Counted from the stretch's first letter, positions 40,780 through 51,558 are shown. The stretch: 64,000 nucleotides of DNA from Macrostomum hystrix (GCA_950097015.1 CATNEN010000025.1:1457001-1521000); one strand, 5' to 3'. Translations and numbers: made by a program. Notes: generated by a model from the letters alone, not told the origin.

Positions 40780-40815
40780 GGGGAGAAATAGTGTGGTATT
40801 TCTACTGTTAAAGTG
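40780..40815 (+). mobile_element. Possible end of the MITE-like family
   Basis: GGGGAGAAATAGTGTGGTAT followed by TTCTACTGTTAA matches the right end of the elements at 16091 and 48853. The left counterpart is not clear, so this may be a solo end. Confidence 0.45.
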
Positions 40816-40879
40816 AAGCAGGCCTCGTTTTGGGTTTTACTGATGTCCCAGAGGTAGCTGAAAGCGTTGCTAGTACTGA

Positions 40880-41150
40880 GCAGCTGTTTTGCCTGGTTGG
40901 AGCGTCCGACTCACGACTTGAAAGTCATGAGTTCGATTCCCGACTTGATTGTAACAATTTGTGTCCTTAGCAAGACAGCCGTTAAATGGTTACCAGCATT
41001 AGCTGGTGTAATTGGCGTGGGTATTGGGGTAGCGGACTGAACAGCCGTAAACAGCCTTCAGATGCGCCGCGCAATAGCTGCGGCTGTGATGTCGGCTGCA
41101 CATCTGGCCCAATCACCGTAGGTGTATTCAATTATTATTAATATCCTTAC
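40880..41150 (+). mobile_element. SINE family 2
   Basis: Head GGTTGGAGCGTCCGACTCAC, B box ATGAGTTCGATTCCC, body TTTGTGTCCTTAGCAAGAC, AACAGCCTTCAGATGCGCCG, 3' end TCTGGCCCAATCACCGTAGG followed by TATTATTA. Internal deletions relative to the copy at 26473. Confidence 0.88.
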
Positions 41151-41410
41151 AATTACTATAATAATTTGAATATGACTATAAACAATCTGCTTGGCTGTGT
41201 AGAATCTGAAACGTCTTTATCTAGTCTCTCCAGCCTTCAATTCTTTCCCACTACTTGTCGAATGCTAAATTGGCCTTAATTGAGTGATGTTGATGTAAAC
41301 GCATTTCTATCGGCATCTCAATGTTTTTCAATCAAGAAAAAGAGCAACCCAGACTGGCTCAAGTTTCAGCGTTGGCTGAGTCCTAAGCTTCAAAAGGAGG
41401 AATCTGTCTA

Positions 41411-42172
41411 GTGATTCCTTTCCTGCTTGTGCAGGCACTGGACTGGGTGCTGAGGATCGGCCTGCCCAACCCAGACGACGGCTTCCTGCTGAGAAGGCGC
41501 ACGAGTCGGCGGCACCCGGAGAAGCGGCTTTCCGTTCTGGGCTACACGGATGACCTCGCGCTACTAACATCGACGGCCGAAGGCGCTCAGCGGCTGCTGG
41601 ATGGCCTGACGAAGGCAGCATCGCAGGTCGGCCTCATGCTGAACTCGCGGAAGACGGTCATCATAACGGTGCTCTCTGACCTGCCTGCCGAGATCAATTA
41701 TCGAGACGCTGCCGGGGATCCAGTCAGGCGTACCCGCTGCCAGTGGTTCTTGCACCTCGGTGGCCTCGTGCCGGACGTTGCCAACGACCTGGTGAGGCGA
41801 TGTGGACTGGCCTGGGCCGCATTTCGCTCTGTGCGCTCCGTGCTCCAATCTGAGGCCCTTGACGACGGGGTCAGGGCTCGGTTGTTTCAGGCAGTAGTTG
41901 AGACTGTCATGCTGTATAACGCCGAGACCTGGACGCTGACGGACGCCTTGGAGAGGCAGGTGGACGCTGCGCGGGCGGCGTTCGGGGTGCGCAGCGGCAC
42001 AGGCAGCGAGATCGATGCCGCGCTCTACGCAAGGGCGCGCCTGACGCGGCCTTCTGACCTGCTGCGCGGGCGACGACTTCGACTGGCTGGCCACGTCATG
42101 CGGTCGGAGGCCCGCTGCCCTGAGCCACAACACGACGTGCTGCTGCTCAAGCTGCAGGGACCGCGCAGGTGA
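41411..42172 (+). mobile_element. Non-LTR retrotransposon reverse transcriptase fragment
   Basis: Open frame of 253 codons with the RT catalytic box GYTDDLALL, the following thumb and connector region, and the typical C-terminal words NAETWTLT and LAGHVMR, ending at a stop. The first RT motifs and any endonuclease are missing, so the copy is 5'-truncated, the usual LINE outcome. A 3' sequence with AATAAA near 42380 may be its UTR. The clade is not assigned. The frame is still open, so the copy may be fairly young or a domesticated remnant; I favour the former. Confidence 0.85.
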
Positions 42173-42482
42173 GGCCAAGGGCGAACGGCGAGATTTCCTG
42201 ACCGGCTTCTGCGTGATACTGGCGCCCGTGACCAAGCTAGCGGGTGTGACTTTTTGAGGTCGTCGGCCCAGAGACGCGCTCTCTGACTTCTCCCCCTTTC
42301 TGGCCACTGTGTGGCTGGTGGGAGCAGTCCTTTGTTGTTGTTATTGTTGTTGCTGTTTCGTATGCAGCGAAGCATTGAAAATAAATATTACCGTACGAGA
42401 AATTCCAGAGGTACTGCATAAGTGCAGACTCGATAATTCATACAAGTTGCATCAGTAATGTTTTGTATGAATTAATTAATTA

Positions 42483-42660
42483 ATAATTGATTACACCTGC
42501 CCCAATTGGGTCTCTGTCTCTGTCTCTGTCTCGGTCTCTGTTAAAGAAAGGGCAGTGACACACAAAGTGCTCAGCATCTTCGTTGTCGTACTCACAGAAT
42601 GGGCAGAGTTCACTCTCAAGGTCGCCCCGGAGGAAAGGAAACAGTGCCTGGCGAGTCTGT
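42483..42660 (-). mobile_element. 3' end of a second LINE (zinc-finger end and tail)
   Basis: Minus-strand reading gives RQALFPFLRGDLE followed by CPFCEYDNEDAEHFVCHCP, a C-terminal Cys/His finger of the kind found at the end of some LINE ORFs, then a run of Arg-Asp from the GTCTCT repeat, then a stop. The 3' tail, reversed, is CCCAATTGGGGCAGGTGTAA, the same tail as SINE family 2. Its 5' side meets the gypsy fragment near 42655. Confidence 0.65.
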
Positions 42661-45100
42661 GCAGGTCTTTGTCGATGACATTCTGGTGACGGGCAAGACG
42701 CTGCAGCAGCATCACCAGAACCTGATCAATGTCCTTCAACGACTGCAGGAGGCGGGTCTGCGGCTGAACAAGGACAAGTGTGAGTTCTTCCGCGACTCAG
42801 TTGAATACTTAGGCCATCGAATCGACAGCAACGGTCTCCGGCCACTAGCGGAGAAGGTGACGGCAGTGCAGGATGCGCCGCCACCCACGGACTGCAGTCA
42901 GCTGCGAGCCTACCTAGGGATGCCGACCCACTACGGAAAGTTCTTGCCGCACCTGTCGACGGTGGTCGCTCCGCTGAATCAGCTGTTGATGAAGAATGCG
43001 CTCCTGCTAGAGTCTCCTGTACTCATGCACTACGACGCCAAGCTGCCGCTGCGTCTGGAATGCGACGCCAGCCCGTACGGACTAGATGTGGTGCTGACTC
43101 ATCGAGTGGACGGCGAGGACAGGGCGATCGCCTTCGCCAGCCGCAGCCTAACAACGACTCAAAAGGGCTATTCACAGCTGGACAAGGAGGCGCTCGCGAT
43201 CATGTTTGGCTTGCAGCGCTTCCATCAGTTTCTGCAAGGCCGCAAGTTCGTCATCGTCACCGACCACAAGCCGCTCCTGGGTCTCCTCGGCGAGCACAAG
43301 GGCATTCCGGAGCACGCGGCGGCGCGCATGCAGCGCTGGGCGATTCGCCTAGCCAACTATGACTAATCGCTGGAGTTCAGGCCCACCAGCAAGCACGCCA
43401 ACTGCGACTCGCTGTCCCGCTTGCCGCTGGCCAGGCAGTTCGAAGAGGAGCCAGCGCTCTGCTGCTGGACGAGGAGACTGGATCCGCCATCACGGCTCAG
43501 GTGGTGGCCCGGCACACTCGTTCGGACGCCCTCCTAGGCCGGGTGCTTCGATGCCTGCAGACGGGCGCTCCAATGGCTGCCGCTGAGCTAGTCGACTTCG
43601 TAAGGCGCCGAGACGAGCTGAGTGTGGAGCAAGGCTGCGTGCTGTGGGGATCCCGCGTCGTGCCGACGGCCCTGCGACAAGGCGTGGTGGATGAGCTGCA
43701 CCAGGCACACCCAGGCATCAACCGCATGCGAGCTCTGGCCCGCAGCTATGTCTGGTGGCCAGGATTGGACAAGCAGCTGGAGGCGGCCGTCAAGTCCTGC
43801 CGGATCTGCGCCCTCAACCAGGCTGACCCACCCAAGGCGCCGGTGCAACCCGTGGCCGTTTCCGTCAGAGCCGTGGGCGCGGCTACATCTGGACTTCGCC
43901 GGTCCGGTTAACGGCCGCACCTACCTGGTGATCGTAGACGCCTTCAGCAAGTGGCCGGAAGTTTTCCAAGTGCACAACACGACGTCTGCGGCCACGATCG
44001 ACCGGCTCCGCGAGCTCTTCGCCAGACTGGGCATCCCCCGAGTGCTGGTCTCTGACAACGGTGCGCAGTTCGCCTCTGCGGAGTTCACGGAGTTCACCAG
44101 GCGCAACGGAATCCGCCATATCTTCTCCGCGCCGTTCCACCCTGCTACGAACGGCCAGGCGGAGAGATTCGTGCAGGTGCTCAAGCGACACCTCCTCAAG
44201 AGCGGGCACTCGACGGCAGCACTGCAGCAGATGCTGATGTCATGCCGCAACACGCCGCACTCAATCACCGGCGACGCTCCCAGCCAGCTGCTCATCAGCC
44301 GCAAACTGCGCAATCGGCTCGACCTGCTGATGCCATCGCTGGTGAGCAACATGCAGCAGCGCCATGAACGCCAGGTGGAGCAACAGCCGCAGGCGCGCGA
44401 GTTCCAAGCCGGCAACCGAATACTACTGCGCGACTTCATCTCCAACGCAAGGACTGGCGGCGGAACCCGCTGGGCCTAGGGCACCGTCGTGTCCGCCGGG
44501 TCCCGCAACTGCGACGTCGAGGTCGGCGGCGCCCTCTATCGGCGGCACACTGACCAGCTGCTGACGAGCTCGCTGCCGGATGCTACCCTGGAGCCACCGG
44601 CCAGAATCGCTGATGAGCCGCCGCTGCCGCCCACCGAGCCAAGCGGAGGCAACGGCAGCAACGACGCGCCGCCGGATGCCGCGGTCGCCGAAGCCGCTGA
44701 CAGGTCAGCCAGCCCGACCAGGCGCTACTCTCAGCGTCGGAGGCAGCCGCCTGAACGTCTGCAGCTTTGATGATTGACTTGACTCTGACTCTGATTGCAT
44801 AACGAACTTTGGGGATGCTTAGAACCTTAGGGGGGAGATGTCGGATAGCTTAGCAAAAGTATTATTTGCGCGCCACTCTATAACAGCTAGTTTATTGTCA
44901 TTCCAATACTCGCTATTTGCTATCTGCATGGCTATAGTTCACGTGCACCCATGTCACCCCACTGTGCTGTTTTTAGATTTCCAATGCTTACTTTCTCTCA
45001 CTGATGCAAGGCGCTGTAGCACCCACCCCTAATCTCCTAACAATGCTGAGTCAGCCATTGAGTCGTACGAGTACAATAAATATGGCTTAATTAGGGTAGA
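42655..45100 (+). mobile_element. Decayed Ty3/gypsy LTR retrotransposon, 3' half
   Basis: Order: reverse transcriptase (VFVDDILV, then YLGH), RNase H (DASPYG, TDHKPL), integrase His/Cys finger (HPGINRMRAL, CRIC), integrase core (DFAGP, then SDNGAQF, then a later Glu), C-terminal tail, polypurine tract at 44829-44838 and the start of a 3' LTR at 44839. This order (integrase after RNase H) is that of Ty3/gypsy. It is broken by a TAA at 43364-43366, a frame change near 43455, another near 43850-43880, and a TAG at 44477-44479. The gag, protease and 5' LTR are absent; the 5' side is cut at the junction with the minus-strand LINE fragment. Not functional. Confidence 0.9.
44839..45100 (+). repeat. 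Putative 3' LTR of the gypsy element
   Basis: It starts with TGTCGG right after a purine tract (AGGGGGGAGA) and contains AATAAA at 45075-45080. The right end is not defined because no 5' LTR is available for comparison. Confidence 0.55.
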
Positions 45101-46036
45101 CGAAGTGAGTCGCGAAATTTCAAGCTCGTGTTCCATTTAATCACGTAAAAACAATTTTTTTTAAATGCGAACAAGAGAAACGGAACGCGGGCATTGAGTA
45201 ACAAAAGTGCAACTTAATTTAAAGAAGCGGTCGCTTTTTCTAACAGAGTTCAAGATCGTCAGACTTCCTCGAATCAATCACCTGGCCCACTTGCTGCCAT
45301 GTGCTGCTCAAATGGTTCCAACAAGCGGCTCTGCACGCCAGACTCGATTTAATCCACGATTGGAGAACCTCCTTGGGCAATCACCTTCTCAAGACGCTCA
45401 ATCTAGAAGTCAAGTCGGTAGCGACACGCTTCTTGAGATCCAAGGAATAGCTCGACATTTTGTGACAACTTGGGGTGACAGAAATCCGCGGATTGAAAAC
45501 GAAGCTTTCGAAATAAAAAGGTGAACAGCATGAGTCCATTTTGCATATCAGGGTTAAAATTCCCGGCAGAAGTTGGGCCATAGTCATATTATAAAAATGA
45601 TGCTTTAAATTACCGGAGTATTTCAAACTCTCGGAAAGCAAAGCCAGCAAGATTCTGTCCGGATACTTTTTGCGCACCCGGTATTAGCCAAGCGTTTTTC
45701 TTAAATTAGCTATGTATATTACATGCAATCAACATCCATCGCACAGCTATTAACGCTCTCTGCAGAAATGATTTGGTAGATGTAGAAAACAGGAAATGTA
45801 AACGCTCGCATATCGTATGTTTGACTTGTCAAGCTAGCTAAAAGCTAATAGGATTTTCAAGAAAAAAATCCACCGACAGATTTCACATCTTCTTAAAAGC
45901 ATAGTTTTTGTAGTTATAGCTACGAAAAAACACAGAAATGGGATATAATCGCATTGCCTTCTAGTTCTACTCCCAACGAGACGTTTCAGAGGAGCTCACC
46001 TGAATAAATTCACCTCCATCAAGCCACAGAACTGCA
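45101..46036. other. Region between the gypsy element and lectin gene 2
   Basis: AT-rich unique sequence. The minus-strand string TAATACCGGGTGCGCAAAAA near 45665-45690 resembles an end of a Tc1/mariner element, but no partner end or transposase was found. Confidence 0.4.
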
Positions 46037-46786
46037 ATGATTCTCACGCCTGTGACTACTATGTTGCTGCTCTCTACCAGCGCTGCGCTAGCGCAGGCCA
46101 TCCCATGTCCGGCTCCGTTTCAGCTCGACCCCGAGACCCGGCTGTGCCTGTACTTCTACAACAGGTCGGAAGAATTCGACTGGTGTACCGCAAACCACCG
46201 TTGTGCCGCGATGGGCGGTGAGCTGCTCAACTCGCCGGAGTCGCTGTCCCTGTTGATGTCCTCGAATCTGTCCAAGATCAACTTCGTTTACGACATGTGG
46301 CTGGGGCTCAGTGACCTGGCATCGGAGGTGAATCTCAGTCGAGCCGGCTGGCAGAGAATCAACGGTGGAGGGATCTTCCCAAAGAATGACTCAATGTGGT
46401 TACCAGGAGAGCCGAATGGCGGCAGTGCTCAGAACTGCGGACGAACTATTAGCCAGGGCTTTGTTCTAAGGGACACGCGCTGTACTCTGCTGTGCGGCTT
46501 CATCTGCCAGTTCGTGGAGCCGGCTGCTGCCAGCAAGTCGGCCGGACTCTGGACTCGAACTGACTTCAAGAACAACCGAACTGACGCATACTACTGTTAC
46601 AGTGAGCTGCAGGGAGTGGACTCACTGAACACCTGCCTGATCAGAGCCTCCCTGTGTGGCAGCAGCTGCCGCGGCGCTCTGTACAACAGCAAGCTGGCCG
46701 CCTGCCGCCTGCTGCAGTTCGCCGACGCTCCGATCGACCCGTCGATCGAGAGCAACCCCGACTGGATCAAGCTGGCCAGGGACTGA
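46037..46786 (+). CDS. Secreted C-type lectin-like/PAN-like protein, copy 2
   Basis: Single-exon frame of 249 residues, intact. Signal peptide about 1-21 (hydrophobic MLLLSTSAALAQA). The C-type lectin-like domain spans about 24-160: paired Cys 24/37 and 50...157, MWLGLSD, GW, EPNGG (E125-N127, the mannose-type Ca2+ motif) and NCG...CTLLCGFICQF. The later WND-type Ca2+ motif is not evident, so sugar binding is uncertain. The second domain, about 186-226 (YYCYSEL...CLIRASLCGSSCRGALYN...CRLL), has the spacing of PAN/apple domains. Sites NRS, NLS, NDS and NRT could be glycosylated. Expected to be secreted; ligand unknown. Second of four related copies in tandem. Confidence 0.88.
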   Translation: MILTPVTTMLLLSTSAALAQAIPCPAPFQLDPETRLCLYFYNRSEEFDWCTANHRCAAMGGELLNSPESLSLLMSSNLSKINFVYDMWLGLSDLASEVNLSRAGWQRINGGGIFPKNDSMWLPGEPNGGSAQNCGRTISQGFVLRDTRCTLLCGFICQFVEPAAASKSAGLWTRTDFKNNRTDAYYCYSELQGVDSLNTCLIRASLCGSSCRGALYNSKLAACRLLQFADAPIDPSIESNPDWIKLARD

Positions 46787-47430
46787 TGGGTTTATTAGAT
46801 TTTCGTTACTCGTTACGTTACATAATTTCGTCGAAAGATTTGATTTTTTTAGTTCTCCTGAGTTTTACGACAACCGTCGTTCACTTGACGCAATTAGCGA
46901 AGCGAACTTGAGGCGAACTTTCTAGCTTGAAGGAATGTGAATTCGATGCTTGAAAATTCAGCTCAGCAAATGGCTTTAACGTTCTCTCTTTCTTCTGGTC
47001 GATTTGGTACTCGTAGTATAAAAGCTATCGCATTTAAAATTAAAAAATAATTGCGAGCGCCAACGAAGCTATACTGAAAGTCAAACAGCACTGGTTGGCA
47101 GCTATAGCTAATGCATCTATTTGGGAAAAGAAACTTTTCTTTCCTGACACTGCCTGCGTGAGAATATTTTGCAACAGGCAACGGAGACGAGAAAAAAGCG
47201 ACAATCCAGTAAAAAGTAGTGTACTCGTAAGTTTGTCAAATAAGGGGAGTACCGACATTTTTCTGGATATATTATCGGCGGTTTATGCAGACAGACTTTA
47301 ACTAGCTAGAAAGCTTCATCCTGTTGTCGTGGAAACAGCTCTAGGAAAATATAGAAAATAATACGACTCTCCTCTCCTGCGAGCTCAAATTCATGTAATT
47401 GCTTAGCGCGAGTTGTCAATCACCAGCTGG
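46787..47430. other. Spacer between lectin copies 2 and 3
   Basis: AT-rich unique sequence, presumed 3' UTR of copy 2 and promoter of copy 3; no array or transposon recognised. Confidence 0.45.
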
Positions 47431-48177
47431 ATGGCGCGGGTCGTTAGCTTCGCATTCTTGCTGCTCGCTGGATTTTGCACGCTGTCACAGGCCTTCCAGT
47501 GTCCAGAACCATTTCAGCTGGACACCGAGACGCAGCTATGCCTGTACTTCAATCAGAGCAACAGCTACGACTGGTGTGCCGCTAACAGGCAGTGTGCTCA
47601 GATGGGCGGTGAGCTGCTCAACTCACCCGATGCAATCAGCCGACTGATTAATTCTAACTTGTCCAACATCAACTACGCCGATGACATGTGGGTTGGAGTC
47701 AACGACCTGGCGTCGGAGTCCGGCAATTCCAAGGCCGGCTGGCAGCTGGTTAACGGTGGTGGCATCCTGCCAACGAATGACAGCCTGTGGCAAGGCGTGG
47801 AGCCCAACGGTGGAGACAGCCAGAATTGCTTGCGTGCTAGAAAACTGTCACTAAAGCTCTGTGACACGCCCTGTACTCAGCTGCGCGGCTTCATCTGCCA
47901 GTTCGTGGAGCCGGCTGCTGCCAGCAAGTCGGCCGGACTCTGGACTCGGACTGACTTCAAGAACAACCGAACTGACGCATACTACTGTTACAGTGAGCTG
48001 CAGGGAGCGGACTCACTGAACACCTGCCTGATCAGAGCCTCCCTGTGTGGCAGCAGCTGCCGCGGCGCTCTGTACAACAGCAAGCTGGGCGCCTGCCGCC
48101 TGCTGCAGTTCGCCGACGCTCCGGTCGACCCGTCGATCGAGAGCAACCCCGACTGGATCAAGCTGGCCAGGGACTGA
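47431..48177 (+). CDS. Secreted C-type lectin-like/PAN-like protein, copy 3
   Basis: Single-exon frame of 248 residues, intact. I chose the ATG at 47431: it gives a clean signal peptide (MARVVSFAFLLLAGFCTLSQA), while the longer frame would need a TTG start. Same layout as copy 2: lectin-like domain to about 159 with EPNGG at 124-128, then the PAN/apple-like domain. The lectin half differs clearly from copy 2 (about two-thirds identical). From GFICQFVEP onward it is identical in protein to copy 1 apart from one residue, with near-identical 3' flank. Domain calls are from motif layout; function (adhesion, immunity, reproductive secretion) cannot be decided here. Confidence 0.88.
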   Translation: MARVVSFAFLLLAGFCTLSQAFQCPEPFQLDTETQLCLYFNQSNSYDWCAANRQCAQMGGELLNSPDAISRLINSNLSNINYADDMWVGVNDLASESGNSKAGWQLVNGGGILPTNDSLWQGVEPNGGDSQNCLRARKLSLKLCDTPCTQLRGFICQFVEPAAASKSAGLWTRTDFKNNRTDAYYCYSELQGADSLNTCLIRASLCGSSCRGALYNSKLGACRLLQFADAPVDPSIESNPDWIKLARD

Positions 48178-48690
48178 CCTTTTTGCATCAGTTAGCCTCG
48201 CTAAAAGATAAACTGAGACTGAGACTTTAGAATAATGAACAATGAGAGTGTTTGGTTATGTGTTCGCAGTTGTTTCTGAAAACACCAACTTTTTGCGATA
48301 ATTATTACATTACAGCTTGAGAAGTCAAAATTTTTTCTCTTTTGTTTCGAGACTAGCCCGGATTGTTAGGAAAATGTGTATGAGACATTGCTTGATGAAT
48401 AGATGAATTTTGCGCCCAAGCTCAAAACTCGAAAGTACGCTAAAAGACCACTGGCCTGCAGCAGACCCTAGACAATGATCCCATACAAGACGAAGGGATT
48501 GGGGTCGCTGCGGGAACGACGCATTGTTTGAGCTGCACAACGAGTTCTTAAATTCAGAGGTTTCTCTGTCGTCAACCCTGGTATCAACATTGCTGAAGGC
48601 ACTAACGAGAACATGGCGTCATTTTTGTTAATATTTTTGACAGAATATCTTATAAACCGCCTTTGTATCTGCACAAATAAGTTAATTTTT
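48178..48690 (+). other. 3' flank shared by lectin copies 1 and 3
   Basis: Near-identical to 38497-38993 plus 40339-40400, apart from the hAT-like insertion in copy 1. Shows that duplication or conversion covered at least 0.5 kb beyond the stop codon. Confidence 0.85.
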
Positions 48691-48852
48691 CTAGCCGTGA
48701 AAGAATCCGATTGAGATGCTGAGAAGACTGAGAAATGCTGAGAAGTCGGAAATTTGTTATGATATTAAGAAGCTTTCGCAAGCGAAGTTTGGCCTTTTAG
48801 GGTCGGTTAAAATCAGTATGATAGCAGCATTGACCAGTTACCCTGACACTTA

Positions 48853-49404
48853 ACAGTAAAACGATCACGGGGAGTAGTTCATCAAATACCCTCATTTTTC
48901 CTTTACTGTATCTCCTAAAATATCCAACCAAATCCAGAACTCGAACTAACATTTTCCGCTCTCTCAGATGAAGCAACTTCCAGTATCACACAACATCGAA
49001 ATCGTCTAGATATTCAACGATTCTCGTCGGATGTCTGGTGGCGAAAACCACTAAAATCGGAGAAATATATCTGCTCGCAAAATTCATAATATAACCATGT
49101 CGGCTATCATTTTTGATAATTTTGAACAGATTTCTTAGTTCATTGTTACATTTTTAACCAATATGGATTTGCCAAAGAGGCTTATACCGAGAAATGTTAG
49201 TTGTCCTTGTCATCAACAATCGCTGAGTACCTCAAAGATGCTGACGTCGGACGACTTTGAAATTTAGCTTTTCGTAAAGCAGGGAAAAATTTGAACCATA
49301 CGAGCGTATGGTGAACTTTCACGAAAATCGGTCATTCGGTTTGGCTTTCCCCGTGGTGCTTCCCACTGGGGAAAATATACTAGTACGCGTGGTCTTTGTA
49401 CTGT
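48853..49404. mobile_element. MITE-like dispersed element, copy B
   Basis: 552 bp with imperfect terminal inverted repeats: left ACAGTAAAACGATCACGGGG, right (reversed) ACAGTACAAAGACCACGCGT. Interior homologous to copy A at 16091-16573. No coding capacity. Flanking TTA/TAAA is compatible with a short TA-rich target duplication but does not decide the superfamily. Confidence 0.75.
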
Positions 49405-50185
49405 AAACTGGTTTAGTCAGCCTTAACCTTGTTTCAGCAAAAAGGAGAAGGTTATTAGTTGAATGAAATTTATAAAAAGCTATTAACAAAAATTGGATAA
49501 AAGCATGTCTTCTCGTAAGCTATTGTTATTTACTTTTTGAGAACTTGCGAGTTTGATGCGGCACAACTTCTTAAACCACCTGCCACCTGTTCGTTGGTAC
49601 AGGTATTCACAAGCCTAATTATCTTTGTACCAAATGAGCACATACTGGTTTTGACACATCTGATCGAAAAAACTAGGGATGATATTGGAAAACGGCATCA
49701 TAATTAGGTGGATGGGTCGATTCGGTTTGAAAACTACTGTATAGAAACAAATATTGCTCAAACGAAAACCTTTTTAAGTCCAAGGGTCTTATAATTGTAC
49801 TTAAAATGCACTTTTATTTACTTATTACCGAATGAGAAAGTATTTTCCCGTGCATTAATTATGGATTGTCGTATGAGAAGAAACAAGAGTTTTAGTTTGG
49901 GCACACCTCATCTGTCAAACGATCTAGTTAACTGTTTTCAGAATAAACCGAGAATTTCAGATGAAAATCATAACAGAACTAGATTTTGAACTATTGATAG
50001 CTTCAACTCAACGCTAAAACTTTAGTTCCTTACCGGGGCCATGATAATTTCTTTCGCGAGCTCAACTGTTTAGAAGCAGAGCGGGTTGCAGATCTGGTAC
50101 GTAGTCAACCATGCACTAGTAGGTAGTAGTGCTACCTTAGTAGTCCTTGATTTTGTTAGTTGGTCTTTCTTGTAGCAAGTTGTGG
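49405..50185. other. Intergenic, no gene recognised
   Basis: AT-rich unique sequence; open frames of 60 codons or so have no support. Confidence 0.45.
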
Positions 50186-50420
50186 TTGTGCGCAAAGTGG
50201 CATTGCACAACATTCGCACCTTGAGGGCCATCCCCCAAGGCAGAGTAAGAGTGTACACTGCCGGAGGATGAGAAAGTCAGGGCAGATGTACACATCTGTG
50301 TGCGTGTGTGCTCAGGAGTCAGCGGAATGGGCAGAATTGCCTCCTCGCTGGTTGCGGGTCTAGTGTCACCTAACGATGAGCCAATTACCACAGCCCTCCT
50401 GCTATTACTAATAGTATTAT
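50186..50420 (+). mobile_element. SINE family 1, 5'-truncated
   Basis: The tRNA head is missing. The body is present from TTGCACAACATTCGCACC through GTAAGAGTGTACACTGCC, GCTCAGGAGTCAG and the tail ATTACTAATAGTATTATAA. Confidence 0.85.
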
Positions 50421-50779
50421 AAGCATATCTAGCGTGTGAGTCCGCAGCAGGATTTTACTATTGAACGTGTCAATAATTCATGGCATTCATCGTGCCAGTT
50501 GATGCCAGAATGACTTTGAAAAGCTCTCGGTCCAGATGGGAACTAAAGGAATTAAAAAAGTGACAAAGGAAAAATTGCTTTTAATGCGTAGCAGAAAACT
50601 GACAAAACGAGTGACGAAATTCTCAACGAGCCGTTCTCTTCAACTGCTGCTAATGCAATTCATCGACTTGACAATCGCCATAGCAACAGGTGTTTCGCAG
50701 CTATACAAATTATTCCTAAAGGAGAAGAGCTGGCACAAATGAGTTTGCCTTTCCAGAGCTCTTGTGATGCAACTAGCAA

Positions 50780-50787
50780 TATAAAAG
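50780..50787 (+). promoter_or_regulatory. TATA-box candidate for lectin copy 4
   Basis: TATAAAAG lies 39 bases before the ATG at 50826, the right distance for a short 5' UTR. No equally clear box precedes copies 2 and 3. Confidence 0.35.
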
Positions 50788-50825
50788 TCCATTTCAGAAG
50801 CTGGAAAGACGCCCCAATTTGCATA

Positions 50826-51558
50826 ATGCAATTCATTCAGGCCCTCATGGTCGTTCTGCTGCTCCCCGCCTGCGGTGCGCTGTCGCAGGCCGTTCTGCCG
50901 TGTCCGGCTCCGTTTTGGCTGCTCCCCGCCACCCAGCTGTGCCTGTACATCGAGGCCAATCAGAGCCTCAACTGGTGCGCCGCCAACCGTCGCTGCGCCG
51001 AGATGGGCGGCGAGCTGATCAACTCGGAGGAGTCAATCGCGGCCGTGCTCTCATCGAATCTGAAGGCGGCAGGCTACACTACCAGAATGTCGGAGGTTGG
51101 TACCAGCAGGACGGGTTGGCAGAGTTAACGGCAGTGGAGTTCTACCAACCAATAGCTCGCTGTGGTACATAACGGAGCCAAGTGGAGGCAGGGGCGAGCA
51201 TTGCTTGAGGATTCTCATTTCATCTTCTTATTGGCTCTGTGACTCGAATTACATCAGCTTCATCTACCAGTACGTGGCGCCTTCAGCAGCAGAGAAGGCT
51301 TCAGTTGGCGACTTCTGGAAGCTCGCCGGATTGGCCAGAACTCGAAACGACGACTACACATATTACTGAGGCGACGAGCAGCAGGGACTGGCCTCACTGA
51401 ACACCTGCCTGATCAGAGCCTCCCTGTGTGGCAGCAGCTGCCGCGGCACTCTGTACAACAGCAAGCTGGGCGCCTGCCGCCTGCTGCAGTTCGCCGACGC
51501 TCCGGTCGAACCGTCAATCGAGAGCGACCCTGACTGGGTCAAACTGTCTAGGGACTGA
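50826..51558 (+). pseudogene. Lectin-PAN protein copy 4, broken
   Basis: It starts like its paralogues (signal peptide with MVVLLLPACGALSQA, then CPAPF and the first lectin-domain Cys) but the frame shifts between about 51065 and 51125, near where MWxG should be. A TGA at 51367-51369 replaces the Cys codon of the PAN-like YYCY motif. The EPN motif has become EPSGG. From about 51390 to 51510 the DNA is almost identical to copies 1-3 although the rest is strongly diverged. The original stop is kept at 51556-51558. Two disabling changes make a functional product unlikely. Confidence 0.85.

Noticed and set aside
45665-45695. Tc1/mariner terminal repeat
   Set aside because: The string resembles such ends, but there is no partner end, no TA-flanked inverse and no transposase frame nearby.
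47413-47430. Earlier start of lectin copy 3
   Set aside because: Would need a TTG codon; the ATG at 47431 starts directly at the signal peptide.
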